From Sphingopyxis sp. LC363 (lineage in GTDB: Bacteria > Pseudomonadota > Alphaproteobacteria > Sphingomonadales > Sphingomonadaceae), in contig NZ_JNFC01000045.1 in the NCBI RefSeq assembly GCF_000756385.1, forward strand, positions 62,001-126,000: a DNA stretch of 64,000 nt, written 5' to 3'. This document shows, piece after piece, positions 51,148 to 59,625 of the stretch. Position 1 is the first letter of the stretch, and each line of letters opens with the position of its first letter. Under the pieces are notes generated by a model. It saw only the letters and a program-made list of their open reading frames with translations. It did not search any database and had not been told where the DNA came from. A program made the translations under genes and the position numbers.

Positions 51148-52095
51148 GTGAAAAAATGGTTCAAGACGCTTGCCGCCACCTGCGCGTTCATCCCCTTTGC
51201 GCAATGCGCGCTGATCCCCGGCGGCAATTTCGCCTCCGCCGCCGAACCCGCTGCGGCGACAAGCGCACCAGCGCCGGCCACGACCGATGCCGACCCCGCG
51301 CTATGGGTGGTGAAGGACGACGATACGACGATCTATCTCTTCGGCACCGTCCATGTGCTGAAGCCCGGGCTCGGCTGGTTCGACGAAGCGGTGAAGACCG
51401 CGTTCGACAAATCCGACCAGCTGATGCTCGAGATCGTTCTGCCCGAGGATCAGGCCGAGACGGCCAAGGTGATGATGCCGCTGGCGATCGACCAGAGCGG
51501 CAAGAAGCTGTCGTCGCGGCTCGATCCCGATGAGCTCAAGGCCTATCAGGCTGCGATGACAAGCCTCGGCTTGTCCCCCGCGCAGTTCGACATGTTCGAA
51601 CCCTGGTTTCCAGCGATTACCCTCTCGGTGCTGCCGCTCACCAAGCTCGGCTACGATCCCGAGCAGGGCGCCGAAAAGCTGCTGACCGGTTTTGCAAAGG
51701 CCGCGGGCAAGCCGGTCGCGGGGCTCGAAACGCTTCCCGAACAGCTCGGCTTCTTCGATACGCTGCCCGAAACGCAGCAGGTCGCCTTCCTCAACGCGGT
51801 GGTGAAGGATCTCGACAAGCTGGGGCCGCAGCTCGACAAGATGGTGCTGTTGTGGGCCAAGGGCGACCCCGACGGCCTTGCCACCGCGATGAACGAGAGC
51901 CTGGCGGCGACGCCCGAACTTGCGAAGACCTTGCTCTGGGATCGTAACGCGCGCTGGGCCGACCAGCTCAAGGCGCGGATGGATCAGCCGGGAACCGTGT
52001 TCGTCGCGGTCGGCGCCGGGCATCTTGCGGGCGAGCACAGCGTGCAGGATTATCTGAAGGAGCGCGGCCTGACGGTGAAACGGGTCGAATATTGA
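51148..52095 (+). CDS. TraB/GumN family protein, first copy
   Basis: A 315-residue exported protein. The signal segment ends near PFAQC, a possible lipobox, followed by an Ala/Pro-rich linker. The TraB/GumN fold shows DDTTIYLFGTVHVLKPGLGW, LETLPEQLGFFDTLPETQQV and FVAVGAGHLAGEHSVQDYLK. The family has conserved GxH/GAGH motifs thought to bind metal, possibly as a protease, but activity is not proven for members like this. It overlaps the second copy by 4 bp (TTGA). Confidence 0.88.
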   Translation: MKKWFKTLAATCAFIPFAQCALIPGGNFASAAEPAAATSAPAPATTDADPALWVVKDDDTTIYLFGTVHVLKPGLGWFDEAVKTAFDKSDQLMLEIVLPEDQAETAKVMMPLAIDQSGKKLSSRLDPDELKAYQAAMTSLGLSPAQFDMFEPWFPAITLSVLPLTKLGYDPEQGAEKLLTGFAKAAGKPVAGLETLPEQLGFFDTLPETQQVAFLNAVVKDLDKLGPQLDKMVLLWAKGDPDGLATAMNESLAATPELAKTLLWDRNARWADQLKARMDQPGTVFVAVGAGHLAGEHSVQDYLKERGLTVKRVEY

Positions 52096-52991
52096 GGCGA
52101 CCGGCGTCTCGATCCGGACGATGGGGTGGTCGCATCGCGGCCGCCCTTTCGCCATTGCTGTTGACCGCCTGCGGGGCCGCCGAGACGGGGCCCGAGGCAC
52201 GGCCGGCGATGTGGCTGGTCGCCGACGCCGATACGAAAATCTATATTCTCGGCACAATGCACGCGCTGCCGCGCGGCACCGACTGGGACGAAGGCCGGGT
52301 GGCGACCGCGACCGCGGCGGCCGACGAGTTGATGATGGAGTTGTCGCCTGCCGAACTTGCGGCCGTGGGCGAGATGTTCCGGAAACTCGCGCCGCGCGAC
52401 GCCCCGCTCGCGATCGAAGCGCGCCTCTCGGGTAAGGCGCTGACCGGCTTTCGCACGCTCGAAGCGAGCGGCCGTAGCTTCGGCGAGGACGGGCTTGATG
52501 ATTGGGCCGTGATGGTTCTGATGGGCCAGCGCGTCGCGCAAAATGCGGGCCTGTCATCGGCCGACGGCGTCGAAACAGGCCTCACGGAGAAGTTCCAGGC
52601 CGCAGGCAAGCCGATCGGCGGCTTCGAGACCGCGCGCGAGCAGCTGATGCTGTTCGAAACGCTCGATCCGCGGACTCAGCGCATCCTGCTCACGCGAGCC
52701 GCCGAGGAGGCGGGCGATGCGGTGAAGGAGGTCGGCGCACTGACCGCGGCATGGGGCCGCGGCGACGTCGCGGCACTCGAAAAGGTGATCAACGAGGATA
52801 TCGACAGCGTGCCCGCCGCGCGCAAGGCGATCATCACCGACCGCAACCGCCGCTGGAGCGCGTGGATCAAACGGCGGATGACGCAGCGGGGGACCGTACT
52901 GGTGGCAGTGGGCGCGGGACATCTGGTCGGCGCCGACGGCGTGCCGGCGATGGTCGCGGCCGACGGGTTCAAGGTAACGCGGGTGCAATAA
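52092..52991 (+). CDS. TraB/GumN family lipoprotein, second copy
   Basis: A 299-residue paralogue of the gene before it. TTG 52092 overlaps the upstream TGA. The signal is a clear lipoprotein type ending LLLTAC. Family motifs are DTKIYILGTMHALPRGTDWD, FETAREQLMLFETLDPRTQR and LVAVGAGHLVGADGVPAMVA. The GTxH and GAGH motifs are kept in both copies, so both may be active, while overall identity looks moderate, indicating an old duplication. Confidence 0.87.
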   Translation: MRRPASRSGRWGGRIAAALSPLLLTACGAAETGPEARPAMWLVADADTKIYILGTMHALPRGTDWDEGRVATATAAADELMMELSPAELAAVGEMFRKLAPRDAPLAIEARLSGKALTGFRTLEASGRSFGEDGLDDWAVMVLMGQRVAQNAGLSSADGVETGLTEKFQAAGKPIGGFETAREQLMLFETLDPRTQRILLTRAAEEAGDAVKEVGALTAAWGRGDVAALEKVINEDIDSVPAARKAIITDRNRRWSAWIKRRMTQRGTVLVAVGAGHLVGADGVPAMVAADGFKVTRVQ

Positions 52992-53100
52992 GCGCGTCGC
53001 GCTTGCAATTCCGCCGCTTCCCCGCTAAGCGCCGCGGCTTCCGTCATGGTCATCCCTGGAGGCGTGGCGGAACTGTGTAACCGAATCTCGGAGAAATATG

Positions 53101-53754
53101 ATGAGCGATCAGCTGACGCTGACGGCCGAGACGCGCGAACGCGGAGGCAAGGGAGCCTCGCGTGAACTGCGTCGTGAAGGTCGTGTCCCCGCCGTTGTCT
53201 ATGGCGGCAAGGAAGAACCCCTGATGATCCACGTCGAAGAAAAGCTGCTGATGAAGCAGCTGATGACGGGTCACTTCATGAACTCGGTCGTGATGATCGA
53301 CGTGGGCGGCAAGCAGATCCGCACGCTGCCGAAGGACGTCGCTTTCCACCCGGTCAAAGATCGCCCGATCCACGCCGACTTCCTGCGCATCGCCAAGGAC
53401 GCCACCGTCCAGGTCGCCGTGCCGGTCTCGTTCCAGAACGAGGAAGCCTCGCCGGGCCTGAAGCGCGGCGGCGTGCTGAACATCGTTCGTCACGAGCTGG
53501 AACTCGTCTGCGACGCGGACAAGATCCCCGACGAGATCGCGATCGACGTCACCGGTTTCGACGTCGGCGATTCGATCCACATCAGCAACGTCACCCTGCC
53601 GAAGGGCGTCGAAAGCGCGATCACCGACCGCGACTTCACCATCGCCACCATCGTCGCCCCGTCGGCGCTCAAGTCGAGCGACGGCGACACGACGAAGGAC
53701 GAAGGCGAAGCTGCCGAAGGCGAAGCGCCCGCCGCCGAAGGCGACAAAGCCTAA
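53101..53754 (+). CDS. rplY: 50S ribosomal protein L25/general stress protein Ctc
   Basis: A 217-residue L25 of the long (CTC/TL5) type. The N-terminal 5S-rRNA-binding domain contains [20 protein letters not shown], and the C-terminal beta domain contains [20 protein letters not shown]. The tail from about 190 is acidic ([17 protein letters not shown]). ATG 53101 has GGAG 7 nt upstream; ATG 53098 directly precedes it. pth follows, a common pairing. Confidence 0.95.
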   Translation: MSDQLTLTAETRERGGKGASRELRREGRVPAVVYGGKEEPLMIHVEEKLLMKQLMTGHFMNSVVMIDVGGKQIRTLPKDVAFHPVKDRPIHADFLRIAKDATVQVAVPVSFQNEEASPGLKRGGVLNIVRHELELVCDADKIPDEIAIDVTGFDVGDSIHISNVTLPKGVESAITDRDFTIATIVAPSALKSSDGDTTKDEGEAAEGEAPAAEGDKA

Positions 53755-53765
53755 TATCGTTCGGA

Positions 53766-53793
53766 CGGCCCCTTTCCGCGCGGAAAGGGGCCG
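53766..53793 (+). terminator. Strong hairpin between rplY and pth
   Basis: A 12-bp perfect stem CGGCCCCTTTCC/GGAAAGGGGCCG with loop GCGC. No T run follows, so it may be a partial terminator or an RNA stabiliser between rplY and pth. Confidence 0.7.
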
Positions 53794-53822
53794 CAACGAC
53801 AGGACCCGGGAAAGGCAGGACC

Positions 53823-54392
53823 ATGCAACTCTGGGTCGGTCTCGGCAATCCCGGGCCCAAATATGCGATGCACCGTCACAATGTCGGCTTCATGGCCGCC
53901 GACGTCATCGCCGACTTTTACGACTTTCCGGCACCCGCCAAGAAATTCCAGGGCTGGATCCAGGAAGGCCGCATCGGATCGCAGCGCATTCTGCTGCTCA
54001 AACCCGGCACCTTCATGAACGAAAGCGGTCGCAGCGTGCGCGCCGCAATGGATTTCTACAAATTGACGCCGCAGGACGTCACCGCCTTTTACGACGAACT
54101 CGACCTCGCCCCGATGAAGGTCAAGGTGAAGCAGGGCGGCGGCGCGGCGGGTCACAATGGCATCCGCAGCATGATCAGCCACATCGGCGAGGATTTTCGC
54201 CGCGTGCGCATCGGCATCGGCCATCCGGGGCACAAGGACCGCGTGACCGGCCACGTCCTCGGCAATTATCACAAGAGCGAGATGGGGCCGCTGATCGACC
54301 TGCTCGGCGCGATTGCCGCCGAAGCGAAATGGCTCGCCAGCGGCGACGATGTGCGGTTTCAGAGCGATTTGGCGCTGCGCTTGCAGCAATAG
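53823..54392 (+). CDS. pth: Peptidyl-tRNA hydrolase
   Basis: A 189-residue enzyme that recycles peptidyl-tRNAs. It begins MQLWVGLGNPGPKYAMHRHN with the catalytic His in the HNVGF segment, and has KPGTFMNESGRSVRAAMDFY, DELDLAPMKVKVKQGGGAAG and HNGIRSMISHIGEDFRRVRI. Length and motifs are standard. It follows the rplY hairpin by 29 bp. Confidence 0.97.
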   Translation: MQLWVGLGNPGPKYAMHRHNVGFMAADVIADFYDFPAPAKKFQGWIQEGRIGSQRILLLKPGTFMNESGRSVRAAMDFYKLTPQDVTAFYDELDLAPMKVKVKQGGGAAGHNGIRSMISHIGEDFRRVRIGIGHPGHKDRVTGHVLGNYHKSEMGPLIDLLGAIAAEAKWLASGDDVRFQSDLALRLQQ

Positions 54393-54470
54393 CGGCGCGC
54401 CGACCAACATTTATACAATATCAATCGCTGCCCTCCATACCTCCGGCACTGCGGAATAGTTGGGGGCATC

Positions 54471-54827
54471 ATGCGTTTATATTTCCTTCTGGCGATGGCC
54501 GGTTCGCTGATCGGCTGCACACCGCCAAAAAGCGAAGCCGCCGCGCGTGCCGAAATTCTCGCGGCCGGCGTCAATGCCATCACGCCCAAGGATTTGGGCG
54601 CGGGCGTTACCATGGCCTCGGCGAAGGCCGATGGAGGAACGGTGACCCTGGCCTTTACGGGCATACACGCCAGCGAGTTCGAATTGCCCGAATTCGATCG
54701 GGAACTGCGGGCGACAATCTGTAATGACCCCGGATTCCGTGGCGTGATCGACAAGGAAGTCGATATCAGGATCGAGCTCACCGGTGCTGGCGAACATAGG
54801 AGCGTAAAGATAGAGGATTGTGCATGA
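54471..54827 (+). CDS. Small lipoprotein, first of a paralogous pair
   Basis: A 118-residue lipoprotein with signal LLAMAGSLIGC. The mature part has a Cys in ATICNDPGFRG and one at the C-terminus in IEDCA. The segment VIDKEVDIRIELTG is mirrored in the next gene (VRDGAVVRIELPR). Function is unknown. The stop overlaps the next start as ATGA. Confidence 0.72.
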   Translation: MRLYFLLAMAGSLIGCTPPKSEAAARAEILAAGVNAITPKDLGAGVTMASAKADGGTVTLAFTGIHASEFELPEFDRELRATICNDPGFRGVIDKEVDIRIELTGAGEHRSVKIEDCA

Positions 54828-55165
54828 TCCTCGCTCGATCGGTCATGGCGTTGAGCGTCGCCGCTGGGTCGCTGACCGCCTGCAGTAGCCCGGAAGACCG
54901 GGTCGCGCGCACTGCCGAAAATATGGACGAGGTAAAAGTCGGCACGGTCGAGTCCGTACGTGCTGAAGGCAACCGGCTGATCATCCGTCACAAAGCTATA
55001 AGGACGGGCGGCCTGACCGATAACGAGCTGGCGCGGATGATGACGGCCGGATTGTGCAAAACTCCCGTAATCGCAGACCTCGTTCGCGACGGAGCCGTCG
55101 TCCGCATCGAACTGCCGCGAAATTTCGATTATCTGGCCATCGACATCGACCGCTGCGATGCTTGA
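54824..55165 (+). CDS. Small lipoprotein, second of a paralogous pair
   Basis: A 113-residue lipoprotein from ATG 54824 with signal ending SLTAC. It shares with the preceding protein the spacing of a Cys (AGLCKTPVIADL), the RIEL strand and a C-terminal Cys (DIDRCDA). The pair is almost certainly a duplication kept in one coupled transcript. No family is recognised. Confidence 0.72.
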   Translation: MILARSVMALSVAAGSLTACSSPEDRVARTAENMDEVKVGTVESVRAEGNRLIIRHKAIRTGGLTDNELARMMTAGLCKTPVIADLVRDGAVVRIELPRNFDYLAIDIDRCDA

Positions 55166-55300
55166 CTGCCATCATCCAAGGTGTACCGGTCTGCACAATA
55201 GAAGCCGGCGTCACATGGCCGTCATATAAGTCATTGCATTCCGACGCGTTCGAGCAACGCGGCTGACATCATCCTCTGCAATCGGTGCGCCACCTCCCAA

Positions 55301-55320
55301 CCGGGACAATCGAGTCCCGG
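55301..55320. promoter_or_regulatory. Hairpin/dyad in the leader of the PhoX gene
   Basis: A perfect 7-bp dyad CCGGGAC/GTCCCGG with loop AATCGA, 28 bp upstream of the PhoX start. It could be an mRNA leader hairpin or a binding site. Confidence 0.4.
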
Positions 55321-55347
55321 GGCTCAACCGAAAAACAGGGGAACTGC

Positions 55348-57222
55348 ATGTCACATCTTACCGACAAAGCCCGTGCGCCTTATCGCGGCGAAACCGGCGG
55401 CCTTCTGGGTCCCGACAGCCTCGAGGCGATCGTCGCCGAGAATCCGACGCGCCGCACGCTGCTGCGGAACGGCCTGTTCGGCCTGTCCGTGATCCCCGCG
55501 ATGGCGCTGGCCGGGTGTGACGACGATGGCGAACCGATCGTGACCGTCCCGCCGACGCCGACACCGACGCCGACCCCCACCCCGACACCGCCGCCGAGCT
55601 TCGCCGCCACCTTTGCCGCGGTCGCCGCGAACCAGGACGACGGGGTGACGGTGCCTGAGGGCTATACCGTCGACGTGCTGCTGAAAGCGGGCGATTCGGT
55701 CGAAGCCGGCACCGCCTATTCGGGCAGTTTCCCCGCGAGCCCCGCGGTCGCCGAGAAATGGGCCGGTGGCAATCACGACGGCATGGAATATTTCGCGCTC
55801 CCCAACGTCGATGCCAATACCCGCGGCCTGCTCGCGATGAATTACGAATATCCCGACTTCAACATCCTGATGGCGGACGGCTACGACCCCGCGACGGCGA
55901 GCGCCGACCAGAAGGCCATCGCGCTCTCGGCCGTCGGCATCGGCGTCGTCGAGGTCGCCAAGGGCAGCGACGACAAATGGACCGTGCAGGCGGGATCGAC
56001 CTATAACCGCCGTTACTCCGGCAACAGCAGCTATCGCGCCGGCGGGCCTGCAGCGGGCCTGCTGTCGGGCAGCATCAAGGGCATGCTCAACAATTGCTCG
56101 AGCGGCCGGACGCCGTGGAACACCTACCTGACCTGTGAAGAAACGACCGACAATTATCTCGACCCGACGCAGCCCGAGAATAATTATGGCTGGGTGGTCG
56201 AAATCGATCCGCTGCGCGAACTGGCGCAGCCGACCAAGCGCACCGCGATGGGTCGATTCAGCCATGAAAACGTCGCCTTCATGTCGAGCGGCGACCGTCG
56301 CGTCGCCTTTTACATGGGGGACGATTCGACGCCGGGCTGCATCTATAAATTCGTCCCCGATCGCGCCTGGAGCGACACCAACCGCGCCGCGAACACCGAC
56401 CTGCTCGATTACGGCACGCTCTATGTGGCACGCTTCAACGGCGACGGCACGGGCGAATGGCGCGCGCTGGTCGTCGGCGAGAACGGCCTGACGGCGGGCG
56501 CCTCCGATCCGGGCAATGTCAGCCAGAGCACGACCCCGCCGGCGCCGACGACGATCGATTTCAACAATCAGGCCGACGTGCTGATCAAATGCCAACAGGC
56601 GGCGCGCGTCGCCGGCGGCACGGTGATGGACCGCCCCGAATGGCTGACCGTCGCGCCCGACAACAGCGCGGTGTTCTGCACGCTGACCAACAACAGCCGC
56701 CGCGCGGTCACCGATGCCGCCAACCCGCGAATCCGCAACCTGCATGGGCATATCATCAAGTTCAGCGAGGAAGGCGATTCGCCGCTGGCGACCAGCTTCA
56801 GCTGGGAAATCTTCCTGACCGCCGGCGATCCGTCGCTCGCGGCGGGCGGCAGCAACCTGGTCGGCGACATCGACGGCGACACCTTCTCCAGCCCCGACGG
56901 CCTGCGCATCGATCCCGAGGGCCGCATGTGGGTGCAGACCGATCACAGCGTCCCGGGCAATTCGGGCCTCGACGGCACGACGATCGACCAGGCGTTCGGG
57001 CATAATGCGATGTTCTATGTCGATCAGCAGAACAAGCAGTCGAAACGCTTCCTCGTCGGGCCGCTCGGCTGCGAGATCACGGGTCTGGCCTATACGCCCG
57101 ACCTCACGACCTTTTTCGTCAACATCCAGCATCCGACCGGCGAGTGGCCGGTCGCCGGCGAAGCGCCGCGATCGTCGACGATCGTGGTACGGCGGACCGA
57201 CAATCAGCCGGTCGGCAACTGA
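55348..57222 (+). CDS. phoX: PhoX-family alkaline phosphatase (DUF839), Tat-exported
   Basis: A 624-residue PhoX-type phosphatase, iron/calcium-dependent in characterised members. The Tat-like signal TRRTLLRNGLFGLSVIPAMA ends with a lipobox LAGC (about residue 56). A (PT)n linker of seven Pro-Thr units follows, tethering the catalytic part. DUF839 signatures include NHDGMEYFALPN, YLTCEETTDNYLDP, RFSHENVAFMSSG and FSSPDGLRIDPEGRMWVQTD. It acts on phosphate esters outside the cytosol. ATG 55348 has AGGGGA 6 nt upstream. Other phosphatase genes lie nearby. Confidence 0.87.
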   Translation: MSHLTDKARAPYRGETGGLLGPDSLEAIVAENPTRRTLLRNGLFGLSVIPAMALAGCDDDGEPIVTVPPTPTPTPTPTPTPPPSFAATFAAVAANQDDGVTVPEGYTVDVLLKAGDSVEAGTAYSGSFPASPAVAEKWAGGNHDGMEYFALPNVDANTRGLLAMNYEYPDFNILMADGYDPATASADQKAIALSAVGIGVVEVAKGSDDKWTVQAGSTYNRRYSGNSSYRAGGPAAGLLSGSIKGMLNNCSSGRTPWNTYLTCEETTDNYLDPTQPENNYGWVVEIDPLRELAQPTKRTAMGRFSHENVAFMSSGDRRVAFYMGDDSTPGCIYKFVPDRAWSDTNRAANTDLLDYGTLYVARFNGDGTGEWRALVVGENGLTAGASDPGNVSQSTTPPAPTTIDFNNQADVLIKCQQAARVAGGTVMDRPEWLTVAPDNSAVFCTLTNNSRRAVTDAANPRIRNLHGHIIKFSEEGDSPLATSFSWEIFLTAGDPSLAAGGSNLVGDIDGDTFSSPDGLRIDPEGRMWVQTDHSVPGNSGLDGTTIDQAFGHNAMFYVDQQNKQSKRFLVGPLGCEITGLAYTPDLTTFFVNIQHPTGEWPVAGEAPRSSTIVVRRTDNQPVGN

Positions 57223-57263
57223 CGACGCCCGGGGCCGGTCGCTCGCGGCTGGCCCCGTCGCGC

Positions 57264-57926
57264 TTATTCGGCCTTCGTCGCCGCCCGCCTAGGCGGGGGC
57301 GGCGGGGAGCCGTCGCGCGTTTGCGACATCAAGGTCACGCACATCGTCCGGTGCACAGGATGCCGGCCGCACGCGACCCCGGCATAACGATGCGTCGGGC
57401 GCAGCAGGCTGTGGCGATGGCCGCGACCGGGAACGCCATCGTCGATCAACAGCTGGTCGACGACGCCTTCAGGCGTATGATGGCCGTAGGTGATGACCTC
57501 GCTGACATAGGGCCCGCCGCCGCGGGCGCGCATCCGTTCGCCCGGCCCGCTGCCCCGCGTATAATGGCCGACCGCGCCCGAGCGCGACTGGACCGCGACA
57601 TGATCCGCCGCAGCGCGGGCGAGCGGATCACTCCATTCCAGGGTCGGAAGCGGCTTTTCGCGGCGCAGGTCGCGGATCGCCTCGTCTACCGCCGCGACGC
57701 CCTCGCGCGTCATGATATCGATCTCGCTGTCGTCGTTGCCGATCAGCAGCTTGCCCTCGAAACGCGGGCGATAGTCGCTGAGATATTCGGTATAGGCCGC
57801 AGGATCGCTGCGGAAGCGGTTGAGTTCGGCGAAGACGCCTTCCTCGAACCGGTCCTGTGCGGCAACGGCGGCGGTCACGCCGAAGGTGAGAAGGAAGCCG
57901 GCGGCGACAAGGCGGGTTTTGATCAT
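57264..57926 (-). CDS. Exported CAP (SCP/PR1) domain protein
   Basis: A 220-residue protein from ATG 57926 with a signal peptide ending AVAAQD. The CAP domain has FAELNRFRSDPAAYTEYLSD, SDPLARAAADHVAVQSRSGA, HYTRGSGPGERMRARG and the C-terminal GRGHRHSLLRPTHRYAGVAC. The His and Glu of the CAP cavity are present. The protein ends in a Pro/Arg-rich tail. Bacterial CAP proteins are extracytoplasmic, with no clear common role. It diverges from ychF. Confidence 0.85.
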   Translation of the reverse strand: MIKTRLVAAGFLLTFGVTAAVAAQDRFEEGVFAELNRFRSDPAAYTEYLSDYRPRFEGKLLIGNDDSEIDIMTREGVAAVDEAIRDLRREKPLPTLEWSDPLARAAADHVAVQSRSGAVGHYTRGSGPGERMRARGGGPYVSEVITYGHHTPEGVVDQLLIDDGVPGRGHRHSLLRPTHRYAGVACGRHPVHRTMCVTLMSQTRDGSPPPPPRRAATKAE

Positions 57927-58055
57927 GGTTGGCGCGATAAAGCCGCAAGTCTGAACGGCACGCAACGGCAAAGACTGGCATCGGGCGCGACTTGGCGCTA
58001 GGGGCGCTGCGATACCGGCGCTCCTTCAACCGCGGCCGGACCTCACGGAGTTTTT

Positions 58056-59153
58056 ATGGGTTTCAAATGCGGGATCGTCGGCCTGCCCAACGTCGGCAAG
58101 TCCACCCTGTTCAACGCGCTGACCGAGACGGCGGCGGCGCAGGCGGCGAATTATCCCTTCTGCACGATCGAGCCGAATATCGGCAATGTCGCGGTGCCCG
58201 ACGCCCGGCTCGAAAAGCTCGCGGCGATCGCGGGCAGCAAGAAGATCATCGCGACCCAGCTCGCCTTCGTCGACATCGCCGGCCTCGTGCGCGGCGCGTC
58301 GAAGGGTGAAGGGCTCGGCAACCAGTTCCTCGGCAACATCCGCGAGGTCGACGCGATCGTCCATGTGCTGCGCTGTTTCGAGGATGACGACATCCAGCAT
58401 GTCGAGAACAAGGTCGATCCCGTCGCCGATGCCGAAACTGTCGAAACCGAGCTGCTGCTCGCCGACCTCGAAAGCCTCGAAAAGCGCGTTCCCGCCTTTG
58501 CCAAGAAAGCCGCACAGGGCGACAAGGAAGCGAAGATCGCCTCCTCGGTGCTCGGCCAGGCGCTGGACCTGCTGCGCGAAGGCAAGCCCGCGCGGCTCGT
58601 CGAACCGAAGGACGTCGAGGAAGCCCGCGTGCTGCGCACCGCGCAGCTTCTGACTTCGAAGCCCGTCCTCTATGTCTGCAACGTCGACGAAGGCAGCGCC
58701 GCGAACGGTAACGCCTTCTCCGAAAAGGTCTTCGCAAAGGCGGCGGCCGAGGGAGCGCAGGCCGTCGTCGTCTCGGCGGCGATCGAGAGCGAGCTCGTCA
58801 CGATGGACATGGCCGACCGGCTCGAATTCCTCGAAGAGATGGGCCTCCACGAAACCGGCCTCGCGCGTGTTATCCGCGCGGGCTACGAACTGCTCCACCT
58901 CATCACCTTCTTCACCGTCGGGCCGCAGGAAGCGCGCGCCTGGACAGTCCACACCGGCGCCACCGCGCCCGAGGCGGCGGGCGAGATCCACAGCGATTTC
59001 CAGAAGGGCTTCATCCGCGCCGAAACCATCGCCTATGACGATTATGTCACGCTCGGCGGCGAAGCGAAGGCGCGCGAGGCGGGCAAGCTGCGCGCCGAAG
59101 GCAAGGCCTATGTCGTGAGCGACGGCGACGTGATGCACTTCCTGCATAGCTGA
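58056..59153 (+). CDS. ychF: Redox-regulated ATPase YchF
   Basis: A 365-residue Obg-family P-loop protein. G1 is GLPNVGKSTLFNAL, the switch region has FVDIAGLVRGASKGEGLGNQ, the central part is a coiled-coil, and the C-terminal TGS domain includes TVHTGATAPEAAGEIHSDFQ and KGFIRAETIAYDDYVTLGGE. YchF prefers ATP and binds ribosomes. Length and motifs are complete. Confidence 0.96.
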   Translation: MGFKCGIVGLPNVGKSTLFNALTETAAAQAANYPFCTIEPNIGNVAVPDARLEKLAAIAGSKKIIATQLAFVDIAGLVRGASKGEGLGNQFLGNIREVDAIVHVLRCFEDDDIQHVENKVDPVADAETVETELLLADLESLEKRVPAFAKKAAQGDKEAKIASSVLGQALDLLREGKPARLVEPKDVEEARVLRTAQLLTSKPVLYVCNVDEGSAANGNAFSEKVFAKAAAEGAQAVVVSAAIESELVTMDMADRLEFLEEMGLHETGLARVIRAGYELLHLITFFTVGPQEARAWTVHTGATAPEAAGEIHSDFQKGFIRAETIAYDDYVTLGGEAKAREAGKLRAEGKAYVVSDGDVMHFLHS

Positions 59154-59157
59154 GCCT

Positions 59158-59179
59158 CCCCTCCCGCAGGCGGGAGGGG
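59158..59179. terminator. Bidirectional hairpin between ychF and merR genes
   Basis: A 9-bp perfect stem CCCCTCCCG/CGGGAGGGG with loop CAGG lies exactly between the two convergent genes. It lacks a T run but is well placed to separate the transcripts. Confidence 0.7.
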
Positions 59180-59584
59180 TCAGGTTGGCTCGAACGCCGC
59201 CAATATCGGACACGGACCCTTGTCGCTCGCGGCGCATTGGTCGGCGAGGCGCGCGAGGGCGGCGCGCGTTGCGGTCATCTGTGCGATCTTTTCGTCGAGG
59301 ACATCGATCCGCTGGCGCGCGAGGGTGCGGACGCGGACGCGGTCGTCGCTCGCTTCGAGCGCGAGCAACTCGCCGATCTCGTCGAGCGTGAAGCCGGCAC
59401 CCTGTGCCGCGCGGATGAATTTGAGGCGCCGAAGATCGTCTTCGTCATAGCGCCGCACACCGCCGCCCCAGCCGTCGCCGCCGCTGCGCGCGGGCGTGCC
59501 CATCAGGCCGCGGCGCTGGTAATAGCGCACCGTCTCGACCCCGACATCACCCGCCGCTGCCAATTTTCCGATCGTCAATTGCAT
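59180..59584 (-). CDS. MerR-family transcriptional regulator
   Basis: A 134-residue MerR regulator. The N-terminal HTH reads MQLTIGKLAAAGDVGVETVR and YYQRRGLMGTPARSGG, followed by RRYDEDDLRRLKFIRAAQGA, a dimerisation helix, and a C-terminal loop with Cys residues (DQCAASDKGPCPIL) fit to bind a metal, as in MerR/ZntR/CueR. It lies divergent to the glutaredoxin-MauE gene, with the operator at 59588-59618 in the 41-bp gap. It should sense a metal or thiol stress and twist that promoter into activity. Confidence 0.88.
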   Translation of the reverse strand: MQLTIGKLAAAGDVGVETVRYYQRRGLMGTPARSGGDGWGGGVRRYDEDDLRRLKFIRAAQGAGFTLDEIGELLALEASDDRVRVRTLARQRIDVLDEKIAQMTATRAALARLADQCAASDKGPCPILAAFEPT

Positions 59585-59587
59585 CGC

Positions 59588-59618
59588 TTGACTCCGTACT
59601 ATGGTACGGAGCCTATAT
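59588..59618 (+). promoter_or_regulatory. MerR-type operator/promoter
   Basis: TTGACT (59588-59593) and CTATAT (59613-59618) are separated by 19 bp, the over-long spacer of MerR-controlled promoters. Within the spacer a perfect dyad CTCCGTAC-TATG-GTACGGAG covers 59592-59611. It drives the plus-strand glutaredoxin-MauE gene and should be bound by the adjacent MerR protein. Confidence 0.88.
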
Positions 59619-59625
59619 GGGGTTC

